Shown: positions 34,038 through 43,209 of the stretch, one piece after another
Position numbering within the stretch: the first letter of the stretch is position 1
Layout of the letters: every line of letters begins with the position of its first letter
Notes under the pieces: model-generated
Databases searched by the model: none
Told to the model about the DNA's origin: nothing
The model's input: only the letters and a program-made list of their open reading frames with translations
Assembly: GCF_030512175.1 (NCBI RefSeq)
Contig: NZ_JAULBL010000002.1
Span: 1,548,149-1,612,148, forward strand
Direction of reading: 5' to 3'
DNA length: 64,000 nt
Source of the DNA: Paeniglutamicibacter sulfureus
Lineage (GTDB): Bacteria > Actinomycetota > Actinomycetes > Actinomycetales > Micrococcaceae
Position numbers and translations under genes: made by a program

Positions 34038-34874
34038 ATGATGAAACCACTAGCGCCCAAGGTGGAACAACTCGATCCACATTGCTGGCGGATGCTCAAC
34101 CACGGCTTCTCCATGAACTCCGGGCTCATCGTGGGGGAGGAGCGGGCAGTAGTCATCGATACCGGTTCCGGTCCGCGCGAGGCCGCAGGGCTGTATGCCG
34201 CGGTTCGCCGGATCACCGACCTGCCGCTGCTCGTGATCAACACCCATGCCCACGGCGACCACGTCTTCGGAAACAGCTACTTTGCCGCCCACGGCGTGGA
34301 GGATTTCCACGCCAGTGCAGCTGCGGCGGAGCACTTGCGCGGACACGGCGACGAGGAACGCCAGCTCGTGCGCTTCCTGGAACCGGAAATGGCCCTGCGC
34401 CAAGGGCCCTACTCAAACATCGTGGTGCCCTCCCGGATCATCGGGGAAGCCGGTGCAACACTGGATCTTGGCGGCACGAGCTTGGAGGTCTTCGGGCTGG
34501 GGCGCGGGCATACCGCCGGCGACCTGCTGGTGCGCTGCGGCCGGATCCTGTTCACTGGCGACCTGGTGGAGGAGGGCGGCCCGCCAAACTTCGAGGACGC
34601 CGATCCGTTTCTCTGGGCGGAGCTGCTGGAACGGCTCGAACGGGAATGCCGGCCAGACACGGTCATCGTTCCGGGCCACGGCAATGTGGTGGACGTGGAC
34701 TTCATCGGCAGGCAGCTGCGGGAAATGCGGGCCGCGCTCCGGGAGGGCGAGGAAATCGTGGCGTCCTGGCCGGCCGGTCGGGTTGATCCCACCGCGTTCC
34801 AGTTGGATTGGATGCCCTACGGACCTGAACAATCGTCGATCTTCCTGCAACGACTGCGTGAATTATTGCCATAG
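34038..34874 (+). CDS. Metallo-beta-lactamase-fold hydrolase
   Basis: 278-aa MBL-fold protein with the zinc motif NTHAHGDHVFGN (HxHxDH), a GHTAGD second histidine site, the bridging aspartate in LFTGDLVEEGGPP and a distal histidine in VPGHGN. Members include glyoxalase-II-like thioesterases, lactonases and others; no signal peptide is present, so it is cytosolic. The substrate is unknown. Only 21 nt separate it from the following MFS gene, but that gene has its own leaderless-type promoter. Confidence 0.85.
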   Translation: MMKPLAPKVEQLDPHCWRMLNHGFSMNSGLIVGEERAVVIDTGSGPREAAGLYAAVRRITDLPLLVINTHAHGDHVFGNSYFAAHGVEDFHASAAAAEHLRGHGDEERQLVRFLEPEMALRQGPYSNIVVPSRIIGEAGATLDLGGTSLEVFGLGRGHTAGDLLVRCGRILFTGDLVEEGGPPNFEDADPFLWAELLERLERECRPDTVIVPGHGNVVDVDFIGRQLREMRAALREGEEIVASWPAGRVDPTAFQLDWMPYGPEQSSIFLQRLRELLP

Positions 34875-34883
34875 CCGGTTGCG

Positions 34884-34889
34884 TAGGAT
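34884..34889 (+). promoter_or_regulatory. -10 box of a leaderless promoter (TAGGAT)
   Basis: TAGGAT followed by 6 nt (GAATGC) and ATG 34896 of the MFS gene, within the 21-bp gap after the hydrolase gene. Confidence 0.55.
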
Positions 34890-34895
34890 GAATGC

Positions 34896-36095
34896 ATGAG
34901 TGAGGAACCTTTCAACCTGCGTCGGATCGCGGTGAAAGTGTACTCACCTTCCCTGCTGTACGGGCTGGGACTCGGTGCCGTCACGCCCATCATTGCGCTG
35001 TCGGCCCTGGATCGCGGGGCCAACCTGGCCACTTCCGCCCTGATCGTCACCCTTGTGGGCGTCGGAGCCCTGCTCTCCAACATCCCGGCCGCGATGTTGA
35101 CGACGAGATTCGGCGAGCGCCTGGCCATGGTCTTTGCCGCAGGCTGGGCATCCCTGGGCATGGTGTTGGGCATCGTGCCCTCCAACCTTGGCTTGTTTGC
35201 CGTGGGCGTCACCATGCTGGGCATGGCCGGTGCCGTCTTCAATCTGGCCAGGCAAACGTATCTGGCCGAAGCGGTCCCCTTGGCATTCCGGGCCAGGGCC
35301 ATGTCGACACTGGGCGGGGTGATGCGCATCGGTGTGTTCATCGGGCCCTTTGCTGCAACGCTGGCCATGAAATGGCTGGGGATCGCGGGGGCCTACTGGG
35401 TGGGCATGGCAGCGATGTTCATCGCGATGGTCGTCTGCTTCCGGATCCCGGAGCTGGCATCACGCGCTCCGTTGGAAGCCGGCCAAAGCCGCGCCGGCGG
35501 ATCCATGTGGAGCATCGCCAAGGACCAATGGAGGATCCTGTTGGGGATCGGGCTGGGCATCGTGTGCATCACCGCGGTGCGCTCAACCCGCCAGGTAGTC
35601 CTCCCGCTGTGGGGTGAAAACCTCGGGTTGGACGCCGCCACCATCTCCCTGATCTACGGGATCTCCGGAGCCATCGACATGCTGATCTTCTACCCCGCGG
35701 GCAAGGTCATGGACAAGCGAGGCCGTGTGTGGATCGCGGTGCCGTGCATGGTGGTGATGGGAGTGGCCTTGTTCCTGCTGCCGATGACCCACGGCGTGCC
35801 GGCGATGATGGCGGTGGCCATGCTGCTGGGTTTCGGCAACGGGATCGGTTCGGGCATCGTCATGACCCTCGGCGCCGACTATTCTCCGGTGGCCGGCAGG
35901 GCGAAGTTCCTGGGGCTGTGGCGACTGATGTCGGACTCCGGGGCGATGGCCGGGCCGGTGGTGCTGGCGGCACTCGTGGCCTCTGCGACCCTGGGTGCCG
36001 GGATCTGGGCCATTGGCGGGGTTGCGCTGCTGGGGGCAGGGATCTTCGGCTACTTCATCCCGCGCACGAACCGCCGGCGAATGGGCGCCCCGTAA
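34896..36095 (+). CDS. MFS transporter
   Basis: 399-aa major facilitator with about 12 membrane segments. Helix 2/3 loop TRFGERLAMVFA and a central loop near residue 190 divide two six-helix halves; DKRGRVWIAVP is the equivalent loop in the second half. The substrate is unknown. The ATG lies 6 nt after a TAGGAT box, suggesting a leaderless mRNA. Its last 46 bp overlap the end of the convergent PAP2 gene, with no room for a terminator between them. Confidence 0.85.
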   Translation: MSEEPFNLRRIAVKVYSPSLLYGLGLGAVTPIIALSALDRGANLATSALIVTLVGVGALLSNIPAAMLTTRFGERLAMVFAAGWASLGMVLGIVPSNLGLFAVGVTMLGMAGAVFNLARQTYLAEAVPLAFRARAMSTLGGVMRIGVFIGPFAATLAMKWLGIAGAYWVGMAAMFIAMVVCFRIPELASRAPLEAGQSRAGGSMWSIAKDQWRILLGIGLGIVCITAVRSTRQVVLPLWGENLGLDAATISLIYGISGAIDMLIFYPAGKVMDKRGRVWIAVPCMVVMGVALFLLPMTHGVPAMMAVAMLLGFGNGIGSGIVMTLGADYSPVAGRAKFLGLWRLMSDSGAMAGPVVLAALVASATLGAGIWAIGGVALLGAGIFGYFIPRTNRRRMGAP

Positions 36096-36985
36096 CGCGC
36101 AAAGAGCACGTGGACGAACTGGCCCGCAACCATGGCGGTGCCCAGAACCAGGGCCAGTCCCACAGCCAGGAACAGCAGTAGCTGCACATTGCCCACGGTG
36201 CCGATGGCCGGGTGCGGCATCGCCACCGCCAGGGCCAGGGCACCTGCTGCCATTGGTATCCCGAGGATCGCCAGGAAGCGCAGTATTCTCTCCGGCGCCG
36301 CACGCGTCTGGTTGCCGGTCGTCGCCGGTGCCGCGGAACTGCCGTGCGCGTGGCGCAGGAACAATCCCGCCAGCACGCTCCACCATGCCACCACCAGGTA
36401 GGCCGCAATCACGTCGCTGGGACGGTGCCAGCCCAGCACCAAGGTGGAGGCCCCGGCAACGGCGGCATAGCCCCATCCCAGCAAGGCCAGCAGGGGGCGG
36501 TGCGCGACCGGGGTGACAATGAAGATCGTGGCCATGGCGGCGGCGGCAAAGGTGGTGTGGCCGGAGGGGAACGAATTCATCGACGCCTCCGAGATGTTCA
36601 GGTCCGGCCGCTCCAGCACCACATGCTTGAGCAGCTGGGTGGATCCTGCGGAGCCCAGCAACAACGCCCCGGCCACGATCGGACGGACGAAGTCGTGTCG
36701 GCGCACCAGGGCAAAGAGGATGAACCCGGCGGCCAGAAGGGCCGATGCCGCGGGCATGTGGTCCAGGAACGCCAGTGCCGGGCCTCGGGTCTTGTCCGCA
36801 GCCAGGAATGCCTCTCCGCCCCGGAGCGCGGCTTCGTCGATCCACTGCCCCAATTTCGTCGTGACGAAGAAGCTGTAGCACGCCCAAAATGCGGCAGCCA
36901 GAAGCAGCAGGGCGCCATACCAGGGCCACAAGGCACGGCCCGGAGCGGCTGTCGGTGATTGCTGGGCGGTGGGATTCATTGTCAT
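36050..36985 (-). CDS. PAP2-family membrane phosphatase
   Basis: 311-aa integral membrane phosphatase, probably acting on lipid phosphates such as undecaprenyl or phosphatidic-acid phosphates at the outer face. The three PAP2 motifs are intact: KHVVLERPD, PSGHTTFAAA and STLVLGWHRPSDV, with the catalytic histidine in the third. About eight hydrophobic segments are present, including two C-terminal ones beyond the core domain. ATG 36985 is taken as start; ATG 36979 is equally possible. The 3' end overlaps the MFS gene on the other strand. Confidence 0.88.
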   Translation of the reverse strand: MTMNPTAQQSPTAAPGRALWPWYGALLLLAAAFWACYSFFVTTKLGQWIDEAALRGGEAFLAADKTRGPALAFLDHMPAASALLAAGFILFALVRRHDFVRPIVAGALLLGSAGSTQLLKHVVLERPDLNISEASMNSFPSGHTTFAAAAMATIFIVTPVAHRPLLALLGWGYAAVAGASTLVLGWHRPSDVIAAYLVVAWWSVLAGLFLRHAHGSSAAPATTGNQTRAAPERILRFLAILGIPMAAGALALAVAMPHPAIGTVGNVQLLLFLAVGLALVLGTAMVAGQFVHVLFARYGAPIRRRFVRGMK

Positions 36986-37126
36986 TAGGATTTCACAATT
37001 TCCTCGCTGTGGGTCCGGAACGTGGGCTTTGTCCCACCGCGACGCCGGCCAAATGGGTCCTTCAGGTGCCCGGGTTCCACGGCGGAGGGCGCAAACGGCG
37101 GCGAACTGCCCGGGTGCTGTGCCGGA

Positions 37127-37132
37127 TAGGCT
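37127..37132 (+). promoter_or_regulatory. -10 box of a leaderless promoter for menC (TAGGCT)
   Basis: TAGGCT followed by 7 nt (GGAAACC) and the menC ATG at 37140. Confidence 0.55.
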
Positions 37133-37139
37133 GGAAACC

Positions 37140-38138
37140 ATGAACCAGCTGCCCGACCTTGACGAACTCCTCGACGCCTCGCACGTGGTGTCATTGCCCA
37201 TGACCGTGCAATTCCGCGGGGTGCGGCACCGCGAGGCCATGCTGTTTGAGGGGCCAGCCGGCTGGGGTGAGTTCTCGCCCTTCCTGGAATACGCGGCCCC
37301 GGAGGCATCTTCATGGCTGCGCTCGGCCATCGAAGCGGCCTGGGAAGGCTATCCGGCACCAGTGCGCGGAAGCGTTCCGGTCAACGCCACGCTTCCGGCA
37401 GTGGGCCCGGAGCGGGTAGAGGCCGTCCTGGCCTCCTACGACGCAACGCACACCATCAAGATCAAGGTCGCCGAAAAGGGCCAGGACCTCTCCCAGGATG
37501 TGGCTCGCGTGGCGGAGGTCCGCCGGTTGCTGCCCGAGGCGGCAATCCGCATCGATGCCAACGCCGGGTGGGACCATGAAGCGGCGATGGAGGCGCTGGA
37601 GGCGCTGGCCGGCTTCTCGCTGCAATACGCCGAGCAGCCGGTTCCCGGCATCGGGGGATTGGCACGCGTGCGCGCAGAAGTGCAGCGACGCGGACTCGGG
37701 ATCCTGATTGCCGCGGATGAATCGGTGCGCAAGGAATCCGACCCGCTGGCGGTGGCCCGGGCGGGGGCCGCGGACCTGATCGTCATCAAGGCGCAGCCGC
37801 TGGGCGGGGTCCGCCGGGCCATCGACATCGTGCGGGACGCCGGACTGCCGGCGGTGGTTTCCTCGGCACTGGACACTTCCATCGGATTGCGCCAGGGTGC
37901 CGCCCTGGCGGCCGCGCTTCCCGAGCTGCCCTATGCCTGCGGGCTGGCAACCGGCTCGCTCTTTTCCTCCGACATCACCACCGACAGGTTCATCGCCGTC
38001 AACGGATCCCTGCAGTTGCGGGACATCGCCGCCGACCCCCAGCTGCTGCGCAGGCATGCGGTCGGGACCGAACGCCGTACCTGGTGGCGCCAGCGGCTGG
38101 CCGGCTGCCTCGAGGAACTGCAGCGGAGCATCGACTAG
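37140..38138 (+). CDS. menC: o-Succinylbenzoate synthase
   Basis: 332-aa enolase-superfamily enzyme that dehydrates SHCHC to o-succinylbenzoate in menaquinone synthesis. The barrel shows the KIK lysine motif (TIKIKVAEKG), metal ligands in DANAGW, EQPVPG and ADESV, and the second catalytic lysine in IVIKAQPLGG. The length and AEQPVPGI/GLATGSLF segments fit actinobacterial MenC. It is cytosolic. The ATG follows a TAGGCT box by 7 nt. The next men gene, menD, lies beyond phoX on the same strand. Confidence 0.92.
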   Translation: MNQLPDLDELLDASHVVSLPMTVQFRGVRHREAMLFEGPAGWGEFSPFLEYAAPEASSWLRSAIEAAWEGYPAPVRGSVPVNATLPAVGPERVEAVLASYDATHTIKIKVAEKGQDLSQDVARVAEVRRLLPEAAIRIDANAGWDHEAAMEALEALAGFSLQYAEQPVPGIGGLARVRAEVQRRGLGILIAADESVRKESDPLAVARAGAADLIVIKAQPLGGVRRAIDIVRDAGLPAVVSSALDTSIGLRQGAALAAALPELPYACGLATGSLFSSDITTDRFIAVNGSLQLRDIAADPQLLRRHAVGTERRTWWRQRLAGCLEELQRSID

Positions 38139-38331
38139 CCACGGCACCGAACCACGGGCGGACGCAGCCGGCAAGGCTCCTGTGCGAGACGCACCTCACA
38201 ATTCAACCCAAAAGGTAGAAGTCGACGCCTGACCGTTGCCCGCCGTTAACCTTTCGGCGGCCAGCCGCTCACCGGGCGCTGGAACGCTGGAATCGAAGTA
38301 ATCCACTCGATAGCGTTGCACGGAGAAAACC

Positions 38332-40407
38332 ATGAGCCTCACACGTACTTTCCTTCCCATGCTCGGCCACACCCGCGGCAACCGCGATGCCGCAACCTGC
38401 CACTTCAAGTGCGGCAACGCGTGCGCCAAGGACGTCTGCAACACCAGTGACAACAGCTACTTCCGGGACATTGCCGATGCCGCACTGAGCCGCCGCTCCA
38501 TCTTGGGTCTTGGGGCCGTGGCGTCTGCGGCGCTGGTCGTCGGCGTCGAAACGGTCGGCGCAACCGCCGCTCAGGCCGACACCCTCGTCGCCCCGCAGGG
38601 CGGCGGCAAGCTGGCGTTCAAGGCCATTGCCCCGGTGCCGCGCACCGTCGATGCCGTCACCGTTCCCGAAGGCTACGACTGGGCGACGATCATCCGCTGG
38701 GGCGACCCGCTGTTCAACAACACCGCGCAATTCGACATCAATGCGCAGACCGAAAAGCGCCAGGCCGGCCAGTTCGGCTACAACAACGACTACCTGAACA
38801 TCATCGTGGACAAGTACTCGGGACGCTCCGGCGTGCTGGTGGCAAACCACGAATACACCAACGAAGACCTGATGTTCGAACCCGCTTGGTTCGCGGCCAA
38901 CAAGGCCGAGGCCGCGAAGATTGCCATGGCCGCCCACGGCTTCTCCGTGGTCGAGGTCAAGCGCGTCAAGAGCGGCACGCCCTGGGCCTATGTCCGCGGG
39001 GGCGAGCGCAACCGCCGCATCACCGCCACCACGCCCTTTGCGGTCGACGGCCCGGCGGCCGGCTCGGACCTGCTCAAGACCGTTGCAGACCCGGAAGGAC
39101 GCACGGTGCTGGGCACCCTGAACAACTGCGCCGGCGGCACCACCCCGTGGGGCACCGTGCTCTCCGGCGAGGAAAACTTCAACCAGTACTTCCGCGGCAC
39201 CGGTTCTGCATCCGATGCGCGCTACGGGCTGTCCGATGTGGCGACCGAACGCGGCTGGGAAGACGTGGACCCTCGCTTCTCGGCCCGCAACCCGGGCTAC
39301 GAGAATGAGATCAACCGCTTCGGCTGGATCGTGGAGATCGACCCGCAGAACCCGACCTCCACCCCGGTGAAGCACACAGCGCTGGGCCGCTTCAAGCACG
39401 AGGGTGCGAACGTGCGGATCGCCGATGACGGACGCGTCGTCGCCTACTCGGGCGACGACGAGCGCTTCGACTATGTCTACAAGTTCGTTTCCAAGGCCAA
39501 GTACCGCCGCGGGGACCGCAAGCACAACATGACGCTGCTCTCCCAGGGCAACCTCTACGTTGCCAAGTTCTCCGGCAATTCCCCGGCTGCCCAGATCGAC
39601 GGCTCGGCGGCAGTGCCAACCGATGGCGCCTTCGACGGCTCGGGCAGCTGGATTCCGCTGGTCAAGGACGGCGCCTCCATGGTTCCGGGCATGAGCGTTG
39701 AGGAAGTTCTCGTCTACACCCGCCTGGCGGGCGACAAGGTCGGTGCCACCAAGATGGACCGTCCCGAGGACGTCGAGCCGAACCCTGTCACCGGAAAGCT
39801 GTACATCGCGCTGACCAACAACACCCAGCGCGACACCACCGGCAAGGCGACAGTCGACGAGGCGAACCCGCGGACCAAGAACCGCGACGGCCACGTCATC
39901 GAACTGACCGAGCGCAACAACGACGCGACGGCCACCGAATTCGCCTGGAACATCCTGCTGGTGGCCGGCGACCCGTCCAAGGACGAAAGCACCTACTTCT
40001 CGGGTTACCCGAAGGACAAGGTCTCACCGATCTCATGCCCGGACAACCTGGCATTCGACTCCAAGGGCAACCTTTGGATCTCCACCGACGGCCAGCCCGG
40101 CACCATCGGCTACTGCGACGCCCTGCACAAGGTCACGTTGACCGGCGCGGAGCGCGGACGCGTCGAGCAGTTCCTGGCCGTCCCGGCCGGTGCGGAAACC
40201 TGCGGACCGCTGATCCACGACCGCGACGGCTCGGTCTTCGTCGCCGTCCAGCACCCGGGCGAGAACGGCACCTTCCAGGACCCGACGTCCTTCTTCCCCG
40301 ACTACGTGCTCAGCCCCTCCAAGGCCAAGCGCGGCGAGGTCTACGGTCCGCGTCCCTCGGTGGTCCAGGTCTTCTCCTCGACCAAGGGGAACGGGAAGAA
40401 CAAGTAG
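38332..40407 (+). CDS. phoX: Tat-exported phosphatase PhoX
   Basis: 691-aa secreted alkaline phosphatase of the PhoX family, a Ca2+/Fe3+ enzyme that hydrolyses phosphate monoesters outside the cell. A twin-arginine motif (SRRSILGLG) sits unusually far from the N-terminus, near residue 53, after a conserved CHFKCGNAC cysteine segment, as is typical of actinobacterial PhoX. The catalytic body follows, with segments such as GEENFNQYF, DNLAFDSKGNLW and GPLIHDRDGSVFVAVQHPG. Together with phoD this gives two extracellular phosphatases in the window. GTTAACC occurs about 80 bp upstream. A strong terminator follows. Confidence 0.92.
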   Translation: MSLTRTFLPMLGHTRGNRDAATCHFKCGNACAKDVCNTSDNSYFRDIADAALSRRSILGLGAVASAALVVGVETVGATAAQADTLVAPQGGGKLAFKAIAPVPRTVDAVTVPEGYDWATIIRWGDPLFNNTAQFDINAQTEKRQAGQFGYNNDYLNIIVDKYSGRSGVLVANHEYTNEDLMFEPAWFAANKAEAAKIAMAAHGFSVVEVKRVKSGTPWAYVRGGERNRRITATTPFAVDGPAAGSDLLKTVADPEGRTVLGTLNNCAGGTTPWGTVLSGEENFNQYFRGTGSASDARYGLSDVATERGWEDVDPRFSARNPGYENEINRFGWIVEIDPQNPTSTPVKHTALGRFKHEGANVRIADDGRVVAYSGDDERFDYVYKFVSKAKYRRGDRKHNMTLLSQGNLYVAKFSGNSPAAQIDGSAAVPTDGAFDGSGSWIPLVKDGASMVPGMSVEEVLVYTRLAGDKVGATKMDRPEDVEPNPVTGKLYIALTNNTQRDTTGKATVDEANPRTKNRDGHVIELTERNNDATATEFAWNILLVAGDPSKDESTYFSGYPKDKVSPISCPDNLAFDSKGNLWISTDGQPGTIGYCDALHKVTLTGAERGRVEQFLAVPAGAETCGPLIHDRDGSVFVAVQHPGENGTFQDPTSFFPDYVLSPSKAKRGEVYGPRPSVVQVFSSTKGNGKNK

Positions 40408-40428
40408 GTAGCTGAAGCCCTTCGGCCC

Positions 40429-40479
40429 AAAAGGCTCTCGGTCCCAACGGTTTGCCGCCGTTTGGACCGAGAGCCTTTT
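40429..40479 (+). terminator. Terminator hairpin after phoX
   Basis: 22-bp stem (40429-40450 with 40458-40479) with only one mismatch, flanked by A- and T-runs, between phoX and menD. Confidence 0.85.
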
Positions 40480-40528
40480 GTCTTGTCCGACATTCGAAGC
40501 CGGTCGAGGCCCGGTCGGGGACGGAATT

Positions 40529-40534
40529 AGGATG
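40529..40534 (+). promoter_or_regulatory. -10 box of a leaderless promoter for menD (TAGGAT)
   Basis: TAGGAT followed by 7 nt (GGAAGGC) and ATG 40541. This favours 40541 over the in-frame ATG at 40532, which overlaps the box itself. Confidence 0.5.
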
Positions 40535-40540
40535 GAAGGC

Positions 40541-42238
40541 ATGCCAACTGATTCCGTCCCCGAACTCGCCTCCATTGACGTTGCCCGTCTGTTGCTGGCC
40601 GCACTCCAGAACCACGGGGTTCGCGATGTGGTGATCTGCCCCGGATCGCGCAGCGCCCCACTGGCCTACGCCCTTGCCGAGGCCGAGGCAGCGGGCACCA
40701 TTCGGCTGCATGTGCGCATCGACGAACGCGGGGCAGGATTCACCGCGCTGGGGCTCAGCCTGGCAAGCAGTGCCCCGGTGCCGGTGGTGACGACCTCGGG
40801 AACCGCCGTGGGGGAGCTGCTGCCCTCAGTCATGGAGGCAAACCACGTCGGAGCCAGGCTGCTGGTGCTTTCGGCCGACCGACCCACCGAATTGCATGGA
40901 ACCGGTGCCAACCAGACCACCAACCAGGTGGATCTGTTCGGAGCCCACGTCCGCGGCAGCGTCACCATCCCGGCTGGTGCGAACCCGGAATCCCTGCTCG
41001 CGGCCGCCCTTGCTTCCGCGCGCGGATCCGAAACGGTTGCTCCTGGCCCGGTGCAGATCAATGTCGCCTTCCGCGATCCGCTGGTTCCGGCCCCGGGGGA
41101 CAAGCTGCCGGATTTCGCTGCCAATGTGTCCCATCCGCCCGTCGCCATCACCGCGAATCTGGACCACGGGTGGCGGAACCACGCGCCGGCGGCCGAACAT
41201 CGAACCGTGGTGGTTGCGGGTCACGGGGCAGGAGCAGAAGCCGAGGACTTCGCACGGGCCCTGGGCCTGCCGCTTTTTGCCGAGCCGAGTTCCAACGCAC
41301 GCTTCGGCCCCAACGCCATTGGCCCCTACCGAACGCTGCTGGCCAAACACCTGGCACGCATCGAACGTGTGGTCCTCTTCGGCCGACCGACGCTGAGCCG
41401 GCCGGTGGGCCTGCTCCTGGGCAACCCGGAGATCGCCTCGGCACTGTGGTCGCCGGCCCCCGCCCCGTGGTTCGAAGCGGGGCGCAGGCGCGAGCAGCCC
41501 ATCGCCGACCCCGCCGAACTGGTGGAGTTCGCCGGGTTCCCTCCCGCAGGCTGGCTGGGGCATTGGCAGCAGCTGGGCCGGCAGGCGGAGAAGAGCATCA
41601 GGGAATCCATCGACGCAACCGGTGGACTGAATGGCCCCCTGGTCGCCAGCGTTGTCTGGGAGCTGTCCCGCGGAAACCTGGTTCTGGGCTCCTCAAATGT
41701 CATCCGCGATGCAGACCTTTGCGGATCACCGGCGGAGGGTGCCGCGGCCGTGGTGTATGCGAATCGCGGCCTGGCCGGGATCGACGGCACCGTCGCCACC
41801 GCCACGGGTATCGCCCTGGCGCGTGGGAGCCGAAAGACCACGCTACTGGTCGGGGACGTGACGTTCCTGCATGATGTCGGAGGTCTGCTGATCGGCGAGG
41901 GTGAACCTGAACCAGAGATGGACGTGGTGATCCTGAATGACTCCGGCGGAGCCATCTTCTCGACTCTCGAACACGGTGCAGTCGAGGAATCCGGACGCTA
42001 TGCCAATGCTGTCGAACGGCTCTTTGCCACCCCGCACCGGGTCCGGATCCAGCCGTTGGCCGCTGCCTACGGTTGGGAATACCTGTCCGTGGACACCGTC
42101 GAGGAACTCAGGGACGTGCTGCAGAGCCCCGGTATCCGGCGGATCATCGAGGTCGCAGTGCCACGTGCGGGACTGCGCACCATGCACGCGGGCATTGCCG
42201 CCCGAATCAACGAACTGGACTGGCCGGAAACACACTAG
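40541..42238 (+). CDS. menD: MenD: 2-succinyl-5-enolpyruvyl-6-hydroxy-3-cyclohexene-1-carboxylate synthase
   Basis: 565-aa thiamine-diphosphate enzyme that joins isochorismate and 2-oxoglutarate to SEPHCHC, the first committed step of menaquinone synthesis. VICPGSRSAPL, the catalytic-glutamate region RIDERGAGF, TTSGTAVGEL, DRPTELHGTGANQT and the PP-domain VGDVTFLHDVGGLL with NDSGGAIFS are all MenD signatures. Cytosolic. The probable start at ATG 40541 follows a TAGGAT box. Its substrate isochorismate comes from MenF at 45-46 kb, and its product goes to MenC after MenH, which is not in this window. Confidence 0.94.
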   Translation: MPTDSVPELASIDVARLLLAALQNHGVRDVVICPGSRSAPLAYALAEAEAAGTIRLHVRIDERGAGFTALGLSLASSAPVPVVTTSGTAVGELLPSVMEANHVGARLLVLSADRPTELHGTGANQTTNQVDLFGAHVRGSVTIPAGANPESLLAAALASARGSETVAPGPVQINVAFRDPLVPAPGDKLPDFAANVSHPPVAITANLDHGWRNHAPAAEHRTVVVAGHGAGAEAEDFARALGLPLFAEPSSNARFGPNAIGPYRTLLAKHLARIERVVLFGRPTLSRPVGLLLGNPEIASALWSPAPAPWFEAGRRREQPIADPAELVEFAGFPPAGWLGHWQQLGRQAEKSIRESIDATGGLNGPLVASVVWELSRGNLVLGSSNVIRDADLCGSPAEGAAAVVYANRGLAGIDGTVATATGIALARGSRKTTLLVGDVTFLHDVGGLLIGEGEPEPEMDVVILNDSGGAIFSTLEHGAVEESGRYANAVERLFATPHRVRIQPLAAAYGWEYLSVDTVEELRDVLQSPGIRRIIEVAVPRAGLRTMHAGIAARINELDWPETH

Positions 42239-42263
42239 GGCATCCCAGCAGGCTCCGGTCCCC

Positions 42264-42287
42264 GGGGGCGGGGTTCCGGGCCCGGGG
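42264..42287 (+). other. G-rich tract, possible G-quadruplex, after menD
   Basis: GGGGG-C-GGGG-TTCC-GGG-CCC-GGGG satisfies a three-tetrad G-quadruplex pattern on the coding strand, 25 bp past the menD stop. It can also fold as a GGGCCC-centred hairpin. Confidence 0.5.
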
Positions 42288-42298
42288 CAAGGCGCAAG

Positions 42299-42336
42299 CC
42301 ACGAAGCCGGGTCCAATGCCACGAAGCCGTCCAATG
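42299..42336. repeat. Short tandem duplication in the menD-ABC intergenic region
   Basis: CCACGAAGCCGGGTCCAATG (42299-42318) is followed directly by CCACGAAGCCGTCCAATG (42319-42336), the second copy lacking two G. No function is evident. Confidence 0.6.
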
Positions 42337-42353
42337 CGGTGGGCATTAAGAAC

Positions 42354-42395
42354 CGAAGGGCGGTTGGCATCCACATGGATGCCAACCGCCCTTCG
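42354..42395. terminator. Bidirectional terminator hairpin
   Basis: Perfect 19-bp stem (42354-42372 with 42377-42395, 4-nt loop) between convergent menD and the amino-acid ABC operon. Confidence 0.9.
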
Positions 42396-42408
42396 ACTAC
42401 TGCAGGAC

Positions 42409-43197
42409 CTACTCTGCAATCTCCACGTGGGTGGGATCAAGCACGCGCCTGAGGAAGTCCTGGGTGCGCGGCTGCTGCGGGTTGCCGATGACGTCCTTAG
42501 CCGGACCTTCTTCGACCACGACCCCGCCGTCCATGAACACCACGCGGTCGGCGACCTCCTTGGCGAAGGACATCTCGTGGGTCACCACCAGCATGGTCAT
42601 GCCGGCCTTGGCCAGCGAACGCATGATGGCAAGCACCTCACCGACCGTCTCCGGGTCAAGCGCCGAGGTGGGCTCGTCAAAGAGCATGAGCGTCGGGTCC
42701 ATGGACAGTGCCCGGGCAATGGCCACGCGCTGCTGCTGGCCCCCGGAGAGCTGGTCCGGGTAGCGGTCTCCGAAGTCGGCAAGTCCCACACGGGTGAGGT
42801 TCTTCTGGGCGGTTTCTTTCGCCTTTGAAGCGGAACGCTTGAGGACCTTGGTCTGGGCCACCGTGCAGTTCTGCATCACGGTCAGGTGCGGGAACAGGTT
42901 GAACTGCTGGAAGACCATGCCGACCTTTTGGCGCATCCGATCCAGATCCACATCCAGGTCGGTGGCCTCGAAGCCACCCACGTGGATGACTCCGGCATTC
43001 GGCTGTTCCAGGACGTTGACGCAGCGCAGCAACGTCGACTTCCCCGAGCCCGAGGGGCCAATGAGGCACACGACCTCACCGGGCTTGACCTCCAGGTCAA
43101 TGCCCTTGAGGACTTCGTTGTCGCCGTAGGACTTGTGCAAGCCCCGGATATCCACGCCTGAGGCCTTGAACGTGGTTTGGGTGTTGTTGTCAGTCAT
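42409..43197 (-). CDS. Polar amino-acid ABC transporter ATP-binding protein
   Basis: 262-aa ATPase of the GlnQ/GluA type. Walker [10 protein letters not shown], signature QLSGGQQQR, Walker [14 protein letters not shown] and switch VTHEMSF are intact. It is the third gene of a complete importer (binding lipoprotein, permease, ATPase), starting 12 bp after the permease gene, with AGGGGAA upstream of the ATG. The exact substrate is not evident; the glutamine/glutamate/cystine class is plausible. Confidence 0.9.
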   Translation of the reverse strand: MTDNNTQTTFKASGVDIRGLHKSYGDNEVLKGIDLEVKPGEVVCLIGPSGSGKSTLLRCVNVLEQPNAGVIHVGGFEATDLDVDLDRMRQKVGMVFQQFNLFPHLTVMQNCTVAQTKVLKRSASKAKETAQKNLTRVGLADFGDRYPDQLSGGQQQRVAIARALSMDPTLMLFDEPTSALDPETVGEVLAIMRSLAKAGMTMLVVTHEMSFAKEVADRVVFMDGGVVVEEGPAKDVIGNPQQPRTQDFLRRVLDPTHVEIAE

Positions 43198-43209
43198 GAG
43201 GAAATTCCC

